20,016 nucleotides of DNA from CAZFNU01 sp964520445 (GCA_964520445.1 CAZFNU010000006.1:1-20016), one strand, 5' to 3'; positions 8,138 through 14,218 are shown, counted from the first letter of the stretch. Notes: a model not told the origin generated them from the sequence alone. Translations and numbers: made by a program.

Positions 8138-9157
8138 CTATATTGTATTATTTTTTTCAAACCAAACAGTGACGGCTTGAATGTCACTGTTCCACTTGAT
8201 CTTTAGTCCAAATGCTAGAGCAACAAACCTTATGGGGACTATATTATCCTCCCCGATAAATTCCGGAAGTGCATCCATGATGAATATTTGTCTCTCGCTA
8301 TAATTTGAACCATAGATCCTCTCAAAGAAAGCTTCGTAAGCATTTGTAAACAACATCAGTTTTTCTCCAAATTTTCCATTATTAACATTAATAATTTCAA
8401 ATTTATTTTCTTCAAGAGTTCTGCATAACATATACTTTGGACCAGCGATAAGAACATCGGCCGAAATCATTGCCCTTCCATTTTTAATAAATGGAGGATT
8501 TTCTAAAAGAAATTCTGCCCCTCCTATCGTAACCCTTCTATTCCCAATTTGGAATTGCATATACTGCTCTTCCAAATTATTAATAGAATCTGGTATTGCA
8601 CGAGCAGGAATAAACCCTACCCTACCTCTTACCGTGGCTATCCTGGTTTTCGCATCCCAGTCCACCTCTGAGAAGAAAACTTCAATGATAAATCGTAAAG
8701 GAACGAACGTTCTATCATTTCTAATTTGAGCCGGTACATCTATAGAAACAATGTCTCTGTAGATTTTACCATTCTCTGGATTAGATAGGTCCTCTGTTAT
8801 AGAGGAGATGATCGTTACATTTTTATTATTGACTTGCAGAATAATTTCTTTATTCTGCTGTCCTCCATTCTGTAGTTTTATTGCATACAATAATCTGATT
8901 TTGCTATCTGGTTCCCAATCAACCAATGCACCAAACGATTCTCCGATTATACGCAAAGGGACCATGATACGTCCTTCATTATAACCGGTAGGTACGATAT
9001 ATGTTGGAGCTTCAAGTTTAATATTAACTCCTTCCACATTTACTATATCAGACCCATCTTTAAAAATTAATGTTTTATATTCCCAGGCATTTGCCGAGGG
9101 AATCAATAAAGTGCACAAAAGAAACATTATTATTAAAGAACAAAATATTTTTTTCAC
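8138..9157 (-). CDS. Secreted protein with three copper-amine-oxidase N-terminal-like repeats
   Basis: A 339-residue exported protein. I start it at GTG 9157 because the AGGAGG SD lies 6 bp upstream. An ATG five codons earlier (9172) overlaps that SD and is probably not used. A signal peptide covers residues 1-24 (VKKIFCSLIIMFLLCTLLI, then PSANA). Three copies follow of the stalk-like module (PF07833 type): RIMVPLRIIGESFGALVDW, RTFVPLRFIIEVFFSEVDW and NIVPIRFVALAFGLKIKW. Such repeats are common in secreted and S-layer-associated proteins of Clostridia and Bacilli; no catalytic domain is present. The role is probably cell-surface or matrix binding. All five Trp codons are TGG. A strong own promoter and terminator make it a stand-alone unit, consistent with acquisition from Firmicutes. 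Confidence 0.85.
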   Translation of the reverse strand: MKKIFCSLIIMFLLCTLLIPSANAWEYKTLIFKDGSDIVNVEGVNIKLEAPTYIVPTGYNEGRIMVPLRIIGESFGALVDWEPDSKIRLLYAIKLQNGGQQNKEIILQVNNKNVTIISSITEDLSNPENGKIYRDIVSIDVPAQIRNDRTFVPLRFIIEVFFSEVDWDAKTRIATVRGRVGFIPARAIPDSINNLEEQYMQFQIGNRRVTIGGAEFLLENPPFIKNGRAMISADVLIAGPKYMLCRTLEENKFEIINVNNGKFGEKLMLFTNAYEAFFERIYGSNYSERQIFIMDALPEFIGEDNIVPIRFVALAFGLKIKWNSDIQAVTVWFEKNNTI

Positions 9158-9186
9158 TATAAACCTCCTCATGTTAAGATATCAAT

Positions 9187-9216
9187 AGTATAGCACATTT
9201 TAGGTATATTTGTCAA
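9187..9216 (-). promoter_or_regulatory. Sigma70 promoter of the secreted repeat protein
   Basis: Minus strand: consensus TTGACA (9216-9211), 18-bp spacer, extended -10 TGCTATACT (hexamer 9192-9187). Confidence 0.85.
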
Positions 9217-9266
9217 TACTACCCTTGATTTCTTCAATAAAATATGGTAATCTCTGTTTTATAAAC

Positions 9267-9338
9267 GGCCCTATCGTCTAATGGTTAGGACAGCAGATTT
9301 TCAATCTGCTAATAGGAGTTCGATTCTCCTTAGGGCTA
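9267..9338 (+). tRNA. tRNA-Glu (anticodon UUC)
   Basis: A 72-nt cloverleaf. The acceptor stem is GGCCCTA/TAGGGCT (first pair G-U). The D arm is GTC..GAC, and the anticodon stem is GCAGA/TCTGC with loop TTTTCAA (anticodon TTC). The T arm is AGGAG-TTCGATT-CTCCT, with discriminator A. The 3' CCA is not encoded. It is the first plus-strand gene after the strand switch and may be co-transcribed with tsaD 26 bp downstream. Confidence 0.95.
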
Positions 9339-9364
9339 CTATAATAGTTATTTATTAAATTTCC

Positions 9365-10453
9365 ATGAAAATTCTATCCATAGAAACATCTTGCGATGAT
9401 ACCTCAGTTGCCATAGTCACTTGTACAGGTGATATAGACAGCCTCAAAACAACTATCTTATCTAACGTCATATCCAGCCAAACCCAAATTCATAAGAAAT
9501 ATGGTGGTGTAGTTCCTAATTTAGCAGCCAGAGCCCATACCAAGAATATCTTACCAGTCCTAGAACTAGCCTTAAAACAAGCTGGTATAACATATAGTAA
9601 TTTCTTAAAAGAAATTGATTTAATTTCTACAACTATAGGTCCAGGTCTTTCCCCTTCTTTATTGATAGGTTCTAATTTTGCTAAAGACCTTTCTTGAATG
9701 CTAGACAAACCTTTTGTAGGAGCTAATCATCTACAAGGACATATTTATTCTAATCTTTTAAATTTAAAAATTAAAGATTTCCATTTAGATATTGAATACC
9801 CAGCAGTTTCTCTTTTAGTTTCTGGGGGTCATACTCAACTCTATCTTTTAAAAAGTTTAACAGATATAAAATTAATCGGAGAAACAAGAGATGATGCTTC
9901 AGGTGAATGTTTTGATAAAATAGCTAAACTTTTAAACCTTGGTTATCCAGGTGGCCCTATAATATCCAAAACAGCGCAAGCATATAGAGAGAAACATGTA
10001 AATGATAATATTATTTTTGATCTTCCCCGTCCCCTTATTCATTCCAATGATTATGATTTTAGTTTTGCCGGATTAAAAACAGCAGTTTTATATTTAATAG
10101 AAAAATTAAAGAAAAAAAAGAAATATAATAAATTGGCAAAACAACAAATTTGTTTTGAATCAGAAAATGCTATTTGTGAATGTTTAACTTCTAAAACAAT
10201 TAAACTAGCTATTGAAAAAAATGCTAAATCAATTATGATTTCAGGAGGAGTTTCTGCTAATAAAGAATTAAGAAATAAATTACAGCAAGAAATAAAAAAA
10301 CAAAACCTAGACATTAAATTCTATTGTCCTGAATTTCTTCTTTCTGCTGACAATGCTTCCATGATGGCTATAGCCGGATATATTCAATATTTAACCAAAG
10401 GTGTTGATGATCCTGTAGAGCTAGACATCGACCCTAATTTAAAAATTAATTAA
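9365..10453 (+). CDS. tsaD: tRNA N6-adenosine threonylcarbamoyltransferase TsaD
   Basis: Forms t6A37 in ANN-decoding tRNAs by transferring the threonylcarbamoyl group. It is a 362-residue ASKHA-fold protein: MKILSIETSCDDTSVAIV at the N-terminus, GGVVPNLAARAHTKNI, GPGLSPSLLIG, the metal-binding NHLQGH (H122, H126), SLLVSGGHTQLY, GYPGGPIISK, DFSFAGLKTA, and ISGGVSANKELR. The single TGA (9695-9697, codon 111) lies before LDKPFVGANHLQGH, where family members have a non-glycine residue in the S-L-A-x-A-L region. The gene is therefore one intact ORF, not two fragments. No SD. It is followed after 9 bp by the tRNA-binding protein gene, so the block is tRNA-centred (tRNA-Glu, TsaD, EMAP domain). Confidence 0.93.
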
Positions 10454-10462
10454 ACAATATAT

Positions 10463-10798
10463 ATGGAACAAATTAATATTGAAGATTTTTCTAAAATCGA
10501 AATGAAAGTAGGTAAAATAATCGAAGCTTCAGTAATCCCTGAAAGTAATAAACTTCTTTTATTAAAAGTTAGTTTCGGTCAAGAAGATATAAGAACTGTA
10601 GTTTCTGGTATTGCCAAGTACTATAACCCAGAGGATATTTTAAATAAAAAATTTGTATTTGTTACAAATTTAGCTCCACGCCCTATACTACAATACGAAA
10701 GCCAGGCTATGATTATGGCAGTTCATAACGAAGATAAAACCATTGTGAGCGCCTTAACTCCAGACCAAGATATCGCACAAGGTAGTCTTGTCACCTAA
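10463..10798 (+). CDS. Free-standing EMAP/OB-fold tRNA-binding protein (MetRS C-terminal / CsaA-like)
   Basis: A 111-residue single-domain protein: EDFSKIEMKVGKIIEASVIPE (about 7-27) is the classic start of the tRNA-binding OB-fold (IDDFxKVDLRVGxI). It is followed by KLLLLKVSFG, RTVVSGIAKYY, and LAPRPILQYESQAMIMA (the N-L-x-P-x-x-x-x-G/x-x-S-x-G-M-x-L region, in which the usual Gly is Ala). In other bacteria this module is fused to methionyl-tRNA synthetase or stands alone (CsaA, Trbp111), where it dimerises and binds tRNA. Here it is separate and follows tsaD by 9 bp, pointing to tRNA binding or to a trans-acting MetRS subunit. No Trp codons, no SD. Confidence 0.85.
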   Translation: MEQINIEDFSKIEMKVGKIIEASVIPESNKLLLLKVSFGQEDIRTVVSGIAKYYNPEDILNKKFVFVTNLAPRPILQYESQAMIMAVHNEDKTIVSALTPDQDIAQGSLVT

Positions 10799-10803
10799 AA
10801 ACC

Positions 10804-10832
10804 TTGACATTATGAGCAAAAAATGATAAACT
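10804..10832 (+). promoter_or_regulatory. Promoter of the 10908-11477 gene
   Basis: TTGACA (10804-10809), 17-bp spacer, TAAACT (10827-10832) with TG at the extended -10. It starts 5 bp after the stop of the EMAP-type gene and immediately abuts the terminator hairpin at 10833. Confidence 0.6.
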
Positions 10833-10866
10833 CAAGCTATCTTATAGCTAAGATGGCTTGATTTTT
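10833..10866 (+). terminator. Terminator of the tRNA-Glu/tsaD block, or leader hairpin
   Basis: CAAGC.ATCTTA/TAAGAT.GCTTG hairpin followed by ATTTTT. Because a promoter ends at 10832, transcripts from it would begin inside the 5' arm and would mostly lack this terminator, whereas read-through from tsaD would form it fully. Confidence 0.7.
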
Positions 10867-10907
10867 AAAAAATAGGAAATTTATTTTTATTTCTAAGGAG
10901 GTATAAA

Positions 10908-11477
10908 ATGAATCTATCCAAAAATAGATTTGAAATTAGTGCAGAAGGGAAAAAAATAACCTGGACTAAAATTAACGAACAAGGAGAAATTATAGATCAA
11001 GCGGAGACCGTTTTAACTTTTCCAGTAGAATTTTTAAAACCCAACTATCCCTTTTTGTCTGTGAAGAAAATTAAAGAGCATATAGTAGTACCAGATATAG
11101 TATTGCCGCTACTATTCCCTAAAGATGTTTTATCTATCCAAAAAACAAGGGATAGATTACAAATACATTTTGAACAAATATATAGTAGGCATGAGGATAT
11201 AATTGATTTTTATTTTCATCGAGATGACCATGAAATCGTGTGGAATAATTACGCAAAGAAACTTGAAAATAGAATATGTTGTAAAGAATCAAAAAAACAA
11301 ACTATATTCTATATTCCACTAGAATTCATAATTCAACACACAAAACATTACGACATATCGTTACAGAAAAAATTGAGAATAATTAGAATTTTTGAAAAAG
11401 ATATGTGTGTGAATAATTATAAAATCACATCCAGTATCTTCCCTATAGTAATTCCCCACGATCTAGAAATAGAATAA
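10908..11477 (+). CDS. Hypothetical protein of the SD/TGG class
   Basis: A 189-residue soluble protein I do not recognise (MNLSKNRFEISAEGKKITW...). An ideal SD (AAGGAGG) lies 8 bp before the ATG. It seems to have beta-rich segments at the N-terminus (FEISAEGKKITWTKINEQGE), then a charged helical middle with His/Asp/Arg-rich FYFHRDDHEIVW (around 102-113) and a CC pair soon after. It has no signal peptide or membrane helix. Both Trp are TGG; the stop is TAA. It is monocistronic with its own promoter and a strong terminator at 11493. It may belong to the same accessory set as the 4.6-6.3 kb genes by its signals, but I see no sequence similarity to them. Confidence 0.75.
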   Translation: MNLSKNRFEISAEGKKITWTKINEQGEIIDQAETVLTFPVEFLKPNYPFLSVKKIKEHIVVPDIVLPLLFPKDVLSIQKTRDRLQIHFEQIYSRHEDIIDFYFHRDDHEIVWNNYAKKLENRICCKESKKQTIFYIPLEFIIQHTKHYDISLQKKLRIIRIFEKDMCVNNYKITSSIFPIVIPHDLEIE

Positions 11478-11492
11478 AACACAAAAACAAGA

Positions 11493-11532
11493 AAGAGGTT
11501 TGATAAATTTATCAAGCCTCTTATTCTTTTTC
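11493..11532. terminator. Bidirectional intrinsic terminator between convergent genes
   Basis: AAGAGG-T-TTGATAAA paired with TTTATCAA-G-CCTCTT (11493-11522), continuous apart from one G-T pair and with hardly any loop. It is followed by ATTCTTTTT on the plus strand and by T-rich sequence on the minus strand, and serves both the 10908-11477 and 11521-11982 genes. Confidence 0.85.
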
Positions 11533-11982
11533 CTGGGAATTAGTATTTTGGATATATTCATATCAGTAATCTCGTATTTCAAATAATATCTTTGTAATAT
11601 CATTCGTATTTTTATCAACTAAAGATACTTCTTGCCCCAAAATTAAATACATAAATAACTTATCAAATACCTTTAAGAAAACATCAGGGTATGTTTTAAT
11701 TTTTTCAATTATCGGTGGATTGTTTAATAGAAAATCAATAGAATGTTTTGTATTAGAGATTATTCGTTTATAATCATTCTCATCTTTAGCATTTTTATAT
11801 TCAGATCAAAATTTTTTTCTGAGTAATTTAAAAAAACCAGAAAAATTATGTTTAGTTTCATTATATATATCTAACAATGCCCCCTGTTTATCTATATTAG
11901 GAGTATTCTTATTTTTTATTCTATCGACTAATTTTGCCATACCAGGATCATCTGGTATAAAAGTATCCGGAGAGTTTTTCAT
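11521..11982 (-). CDS. Hypothetical protein visible only with UGA = Trp
   Basis: Read with UGA as Trp, the minus strand gives an open 153-residue frame from ATG 11982 to TAA 11521. It has TGA at codons 59 (KKF-W-SEYKN) and 140 (IRDY-W-YEYIQ), both next to aromatic residues as expected for buried Trp. Standard-code gene finding breaks it into pieces and misses it. The protein is charged and probably helical (MKNSPDTFIPDDPGMAKLVD at the start, an LLRKKFW segment, then FDKLFMYLILGQEVSLVDK), without signal peptide. I do not recognise a family. Two good promoters upstream and a terminator downstream support expression. It is the only gene on the minus strand right of 9.2 kb. No SD is seen. Confidence 0.75.
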
Positions 11983-12009
11983 TATAAAAAGGTTTAAGTT
12001 ATATACTTA

Positions 12010-12038
12010 ACTATAGCACACTTTCCCAGAAGAAACAA
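12010..12038 (-). promoter_or_regulatory. Proximal promoter of the 11521-11982 gene
   Basis: Minus strand TTGTTT (12038-12033), 17-bp spacer, extended -10 TGCTATAGT (hexamer 12015-12010). About 27 bp separates the -10 from the ATG. Confidence 0.6.
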
Positions 12039-12049
12039 TACATATTATA

Positions 12050-12078
12050 ATTATAAACCGAAATAAATATCTTGTCAA
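12050..12078 (-). promoter_or_regulatory. Distal promoter of the 11521-11982 gene
   Basis: Minus strand consensus TTGACA (12078-12073), exactly 17 bp, consensus TATAAT (12055-12050). It is in tandem with the promoter at 12010-12038. Confidence 0.75.
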
Positions 12079-12278
12079 TACCACTTAGTCATCTAGGTCA
12101 TAATTTTTATCTCGATCATTATTAGGTCCTGAAGTTTAATTTTTTAGGTAGTTTCTGAACAGGTTTTGTCCATGTTGATCCGCCTACAGCTAAGAAACCT
12201 AGTTTCCAATGTCGCAAAATATCACGTCGACGAATTAGATTGATAAATACTAGCTTTTTTTCTAGTTTCAAAAGTGAG
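12079..12278. other. Gene-poor stretch with a possible ORF remnant
   Basis: No supported gene. On the minus strand a frame stays open for about 70 codons and ends at TAA 12122 (ending KLPKKLNFRT), but it runs through the palindrome array, has no SD or promoter, and has no recognisable family. I treat it as non-coding or decayed. The stretch contains one copy (12211-12223) of the 13-bp repeat that brackets the array. Confidence 0.4.
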
Positions 12279-12639
12279 TGTTTAGCGCTAAACACTTTTA
12301 GTAGGATTTTGACCCTATTGGATTGATGAATTGTTTCGCGCTAAACATTTCACAAACCATTCAAATTACCAAAAACTCAAATTGTTTAGCGCGAAACAAT
12401 TTGATCAGGACATTTGGCAGGGAAAATTTGTGAAAAAACAGAATTGTTTAGCGCTAAACATTTCCAAACACCCAAAACAGTCAAAAATTAACGAATTGTT
12501 TAGCGCTAAACATTTCCAAACTCTTAAAACAGTCAAAAATTAACGAATTGTTTAGCGCGAAACAATTCCAACAAGTCTGCCTGAGCACAAAACAAAATTG
12601 TTTAGCGCGAAACAATTGGCATGTACGTCGCAAAATATC
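12211..12639. repeat. 13-bp direct repeats bracketing the palindrome array
   Basis: GTCGCAAAATATC occurs exactly at 12211-12223 and again at 12627-12639, on either side of the seven-palindrome array (12279-12614). They could be a target-site duplication, a recombination junction or part of the site's architecture. Confidence 0.6.
12279..12614. repeat. Array of seven 16-bp parS-like palindromes
   Basis: Seven copies of TGTTT-N6-AAACA start at 12279, 12332, 12383, 12445, 12497, 12549 and 12599 (spacings 53, 51, 62, 52, 52, 50). Centres are AGCGCT (three), AGCGCG (three) and CGCGCT (one). The fourth and fifth intervals are near-identical, so part of the array grew by tandem duplication. Some copies extend outward (AAATTG...CAATTT). 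The size and TGTTT/AAACA arms match ParB parS sites (TGTTTCACGTGAAACA), but the central bases differ. A plus-strand ORF through the array (12331-12543) repeats LFSAKHF-like units and is a by-product of the repeats. The most likely use is protein binding: centromere, iteron or operator. Confidence 0.8.
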
Positions 12640-12640
12640 C

Positions 12641-12673
12641 GCTAAACATGTTTCGCATTATTTTCCGACATAA
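12641..12673. repeat. Second copy of the divergent half-site repeat
   Basis: GCTAAACATGTTTCGC followed by sequence matching 8038-8070 at 27 of 33 positions. It lies just outside the right-hand 13-bp direct repeat and contains the array's half-sites in outward orientation. Confidence 0.6.
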
Positions 12674-12803
12674 ACACCAATACGAGTTTCAGTAATATAT
12701 ATAGTAATCAAGAGTTATTATTGTAGAGTTTCTTAAGATTAGCTAGTAAACAAAGAAAGGCTAATTATTAATTTTAGATACTTGGTTAAAAAATGTCGAT
12801 TTT
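12674..12803. other. AT-rich non-coding stretch
   Basis: I see no ORF with support in either strand. The only structure is a weak stem between TTAGCTAGT and AAGGCTAAT-type sequence near 12740-12770. Confidence 0.4.
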
Positions 12804-12832
12804 TTGATAGTTCCTAAAAATTAAGATATAAT
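12804..12832 (+). promoter_or_regulatory. Upstream promoter of the RNA/small-membrane-protein region
   Basis: TTGATA (12804-12809), 17-bp spacer, consensus TATAAT (12827-12832). Confidence 0.55.
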
Positions 12833-12874
12833 CAATCTTTTTTATAACCTTCAAAAAGAAAATGCTTCATACTA

Positions 12875-12903
12875 TTGACAAAATAAGAATTGTATGGTAT
12901 AAT
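12875..12903 (+). promoter_or_regulatory. Consensus sigma70 promoter
   Basis: TTGACA (12875-12880), exactly 17 bp, TATAAT (12898-12903): a full-consensus promoter, the strongest in the window. Directly at the predicted start is a 9-bp palindromic stem CGTAATCAA/TTGATTACG (12909-12932), which could be an operator or a 5'-end hairpin. Confidence 0.85.
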
Positions 12904-12909
12904 ATAAAC

Positions 12910-13068
12910 GTAATCAAAATTAGTTGATTACGAGATTAAAAAACAAATATTCAAGATATTTCAATAGTAGGAGAGAGCAGTGTACCAAGAGCTGTATAAA
13001 TCTTGGCAGAAACGGTTAAAGTATTTGCTCCTACAAGTATTTTAACCGTTTTTGTATTAATACAAAAA
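12910..13068 (+). ncRNA. Candidate structured small RNA or attenuated leader
   Basis: After the consensus promoter come a 5' hairpin (12909-12932), a CCAAGA/TCTTGG stem (12985-13006), and a perfect 10-bp terminator stem AACGGTTAAA/TTTAACCGTT (13011-13050) with T5. The terminator loop holds CTCCTAC (13028-13034), which is complementary to GTAGGAG (12967-12973). A pseudoknot or mutually exclusive folds are therefore possible, as in riboswitches. A 20-bp perfect palindrome (13049-13068) overlaps the T-run. I cannot match it to a known family. It is either a terminated ~140-nt RNA or a leader regulating the gene at 13205. Confidence 0.6.
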
Positions 13069-13204
13069 CTGTACCTATAAAATTAAAACGTCGAACGTAG
13101 ACGATTATAAAAAATATGGGGATCTTCAAAGAAGATCACTAAAAAAACAACCCATAGTTATATATCTATCATTTGGTATATAACAAACCCTGAAAGGAGA
13201 TAAA
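13069..13204 (+). promoter_or_regulatory. Structured 5' region of the 13205 gene
   Basis: Contains TATGGG/CCCATA (13115-13120 with 13151-13156) enclosing the perfect stem GATCTTC/GAAGATC (13121-13137), then a TTATATA/TATATAA stem. It ends with the SD AAAGGAG 6 bp before ATG 13205. No ORF on the plus strand. Confidence 0.5.
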
Positions 13205-13396
13205 ATGAAAAAGTATTCTGAGATAACAGTAAATAATATTGGAGCCATATCGGCATCATTGGTAATGTTTATTGTAATCTTCCTATGCATTAAAATGAAG
13301 GTAGAAGACGGATGGCAAATTCTTTTCATCCCTACCTTATTTTCCGTAGCCATGGCCACAGTAGGCATTATCAACGATATAAAATTAAGACGATAG
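13205..13396 (+). CDS. Small two-helix membrane protein
   Basis: A 63-residue protein. Two transmembrane segments, about 11-29 (NIGAISASLVMFIVIFLCI) and 39-57 (ILFIPTLFSVAMATVGII), are joined by a short charged loop (KMKVEDGW); the C-terminus is basic (KLRR). A strong SD (AAAGGAG) supports the start at 13205. The single Trp is TGG; the stop is TAG. It lies between two highly structured non-coding segments. Function unknown; the size and topology are seen in holin-like and other small phage or plasmid membrane proteins, but no motif confirms that. Confidence 0.65.
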   Translation: MKKYSEITVNNIGAISASLVMFIVIFLCIKMKVEDGWQILFIPTLFSVAMATVGIINDIKLRR

Positions 13397-13411
13397 ATTT
13401 AAGGAGTTTTT

Positions 13412-13545
13412 AGGAATTTCTCACGCAAAAATTCCTGTTCGTTTCCTAAAGTAAATTTATTTTTACTTTGGGAAAAGAAAATTGTATCTTAATTTAAACC
13501 CATGGGATATTCTAAATTTGTTAGAATAAATCCAAACTCATGAGT
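13412..13545 (+). promoter_or_regulatory. Run of hairpins between two small membrane-protein genes
   Basis: Consecutive inverted repeats: AGGAATTT/AAATTCCT (13412-13436); a 14-bp stem TTTCCTAAAGTAAA with TTTACTTTGGGAAA (13442-13475, one G-T pair); CCCATGGG (13499-13506); ATTCTAA/TTAGAAT (13509-13527); ACTCATGAGT (13536-13545). None has a clear T-run, so they look like RNA structures acting on mRNA processing, stability or translation of the next gene. Confidence 0.5.
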
Positions 13546-13558
13546 ATAGGAGGACATA

Positions 13559-13750
13559 ATGGTGACAAGTGTTGTTTCTATTTTATGTTCGGTTGTTGTC
13601 TTGATGATCTTTTTTTATTTTCTTTTTAAAAAAAGAAATCATCAACAAACTTTGCCGTTAAATATGGTGGGGGGGATTATCCAGCCCCATCGTCCTCGAG
13701 GTGTCTACGTGCGCGGGAGACACGGAAAAGGGTTTTCTTATAGGAGGTAA
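13559..13750 (+). CDS. Small membrane protein with basic Arg/Gly-rich tail
   Basis: A 63-residue protein. One transmembrane helix (about 4-22, SVVSILCSVVVLMIFFYFL) is followed by a cytoplasmic KKR stretch. The C-terminal half is rich in Arg, Pro, His and Gly (QPHRPRGVYVRGRHGKGF, then SYRR). The basic tail could bind nucleic acid or the membrane surface. The SD (TAGGAGG) stands 6 bp before ATG 13559. It has no Trp; the stop is TAA. No family recognised. Its own last codons (AGG AGG) form an SD-like sequence, and a much stronger SD for a start-stop element follows within 20 bp. Confidence 0.6.
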   Translation: MVTSVVSILCSVVVLMIFFYFLFKKRNHQQTLPLNMVGGIIQPHRPRGVYVRGRHGKGFSYRR

Positions 13751-13761
13751 TAATTATTTTG

Positions 13762-13783
13762 AAAGGAGGAAAATAAAATGTAA
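13762..13783 (+). other. Start-stop element: strong SD followed by ATG TAA
   Basis: GAAAGGAGG (13761-13769) stands 8 bp before ATG (13778-13780), which is followed at once by TAA. A 9-bp perfect hairpin AATTTTAGT/ACTAAAATT (13783-13805) begins in the stop codon. This would initiate a ribosome and release it after fMet; it may position a ribosome as a regulatory device or be the remnant of a lost gene. Confidence 0.5.
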
Positions 13784-13991
13784 ATTTTAGTTTTTTACTA
13801 AAATTATATAAATGTTCCCAGAAATGGGTTTTCTGAAAAGTCCGCAGGAGTAAACGAAGGTAAGTTTTTGTATCACGGGCATGGTTTTATACTAAAAACC
13901 GACACACGCGAAGCCTAGGGGAAGCAGAGCCCTAATTTGTAACTTAGAGTTAAATACGAGAGAAATTGATAAAAAATTATTGATTTCTCTC
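13783..13991 (+). ncRNA. Structured non-coding segment of unknown type
   Basis: No ORF longer than a few codons. Local folds: AATTTTAGT/ACTAAAATT (13783-13805), CCCA-GAAA-TGGG with a GNRA tetraloop (13817-13828), GGTTTT/AAAACC near 13882-13900, TAGGG/CCCTA (13916-13934), and a 9-bp GAGAGAAAT/ATTTCTCTC stem (13958-13991). The part from 13840 to 13935 is less AT-rich than its surroundings. A functional RNA is plausible, but I cannot name it. Confidence 0.45.
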
Positions 13992-14002
13992 TATATTTCA
14001 GG

Positions 14003-14027
14003 AATCAAATTATTCTATTTGATTTTT
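14003..14027 (+). terminator. Intrinsic terminator
   Basis: 8-bp perfect stem AATCAAAT/ATTTGATT with a 6-nt loop followed by TTT. It would end the transcript containing the 13.8-14.0 kb structured segment. Confidence 0.6.
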
Positions 14028-14067
14028 GAACACATAGAAAAATTAAAATTTAAATTTACAGAAGGTG

Positions 14068-14172
14068 AGCTAAGATTTTAATCAAATCATAAGAGGTGTA
14101 CCGTTGTGCAAGCAACAAGGATCTCTCTCCTCAATACACTTTTTTGATTTGTATAATTTAAAATCCTTAGCT
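14068..14172 (+). promoter_or_regulatory. Large branched leader structure before the 14219 gene
   Basis: Nested long-range pairs: AGCTAAG-ATTTTAA (14068-14081) with TTAAAAT-CTTAGCT (14158-14172, with one bulged base), CAAATCA (14083-14089) with TGATTTG (14145-14151), and GTGTA (14096-14100) with TACAC (14135-14139). They enclose a small hairpin GTTG-TGCAAG-CAAC. About 26 pairs close a ~105-nt element, well beyond what random AT-rich DNA usually offers. Its position before the SD of 14219 suggests a cis-regulatory RNA; no known riboswitch class recognised. Confidence 0.55.
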
Positions 14173-14218
14173 AACCCTTTGTAACTTCAAAAATAAAAAA
14201 TAAAAGAAAGAGGTATAA

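Noticed and set aside
9365..10453. tsaD split into two pseudogene fragments or a nonsense mutation
   Set aside because: Same-frame continuation across a single TGA, with all motifs intact, matches the pattern of every other core gene here.
12122..12348. ~70-codon minus-strand open frame ending KLPKKLNFRT as a transposase or other gene remnant
   Set aside because: No start signal, runs through the repeats, no recognisable family.
12331..12543. 70-codon plus-strand ORF with FSAKHF-like repeats
   Set aside because: It is the translation of the palindrome array itself, without SD or promoter.
12279..12614. CRISPR array (regular ~52-bp period of a repeated palindrome)
   Set aside because: The repeat unit is only 16 bp and varies at its centre, two adjacent spacers are nearly identical, spacer lengths vary from 34 to 46, and no cas genes are present.
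8036..12673. Mobile element bounded by the 33-bp repeats at 8038 and 12641
   Set aside because: The interval contains tRNA-Glu, tsaD and the EMAP gene, which are core genes, and no transposase or integrase.
13813..13854. 13-codon ORF starting MFPEMG inside the structured segment
   Set aside because: No SD and it covers a GNRA hairpin; probably chance.
13783..13991. RNase P RNA, tmRNA or group I intron in the structured segment
   Set aside because: Short resemblance (for example AAAGTCC) only; the diagnostic conserved cores are absent.
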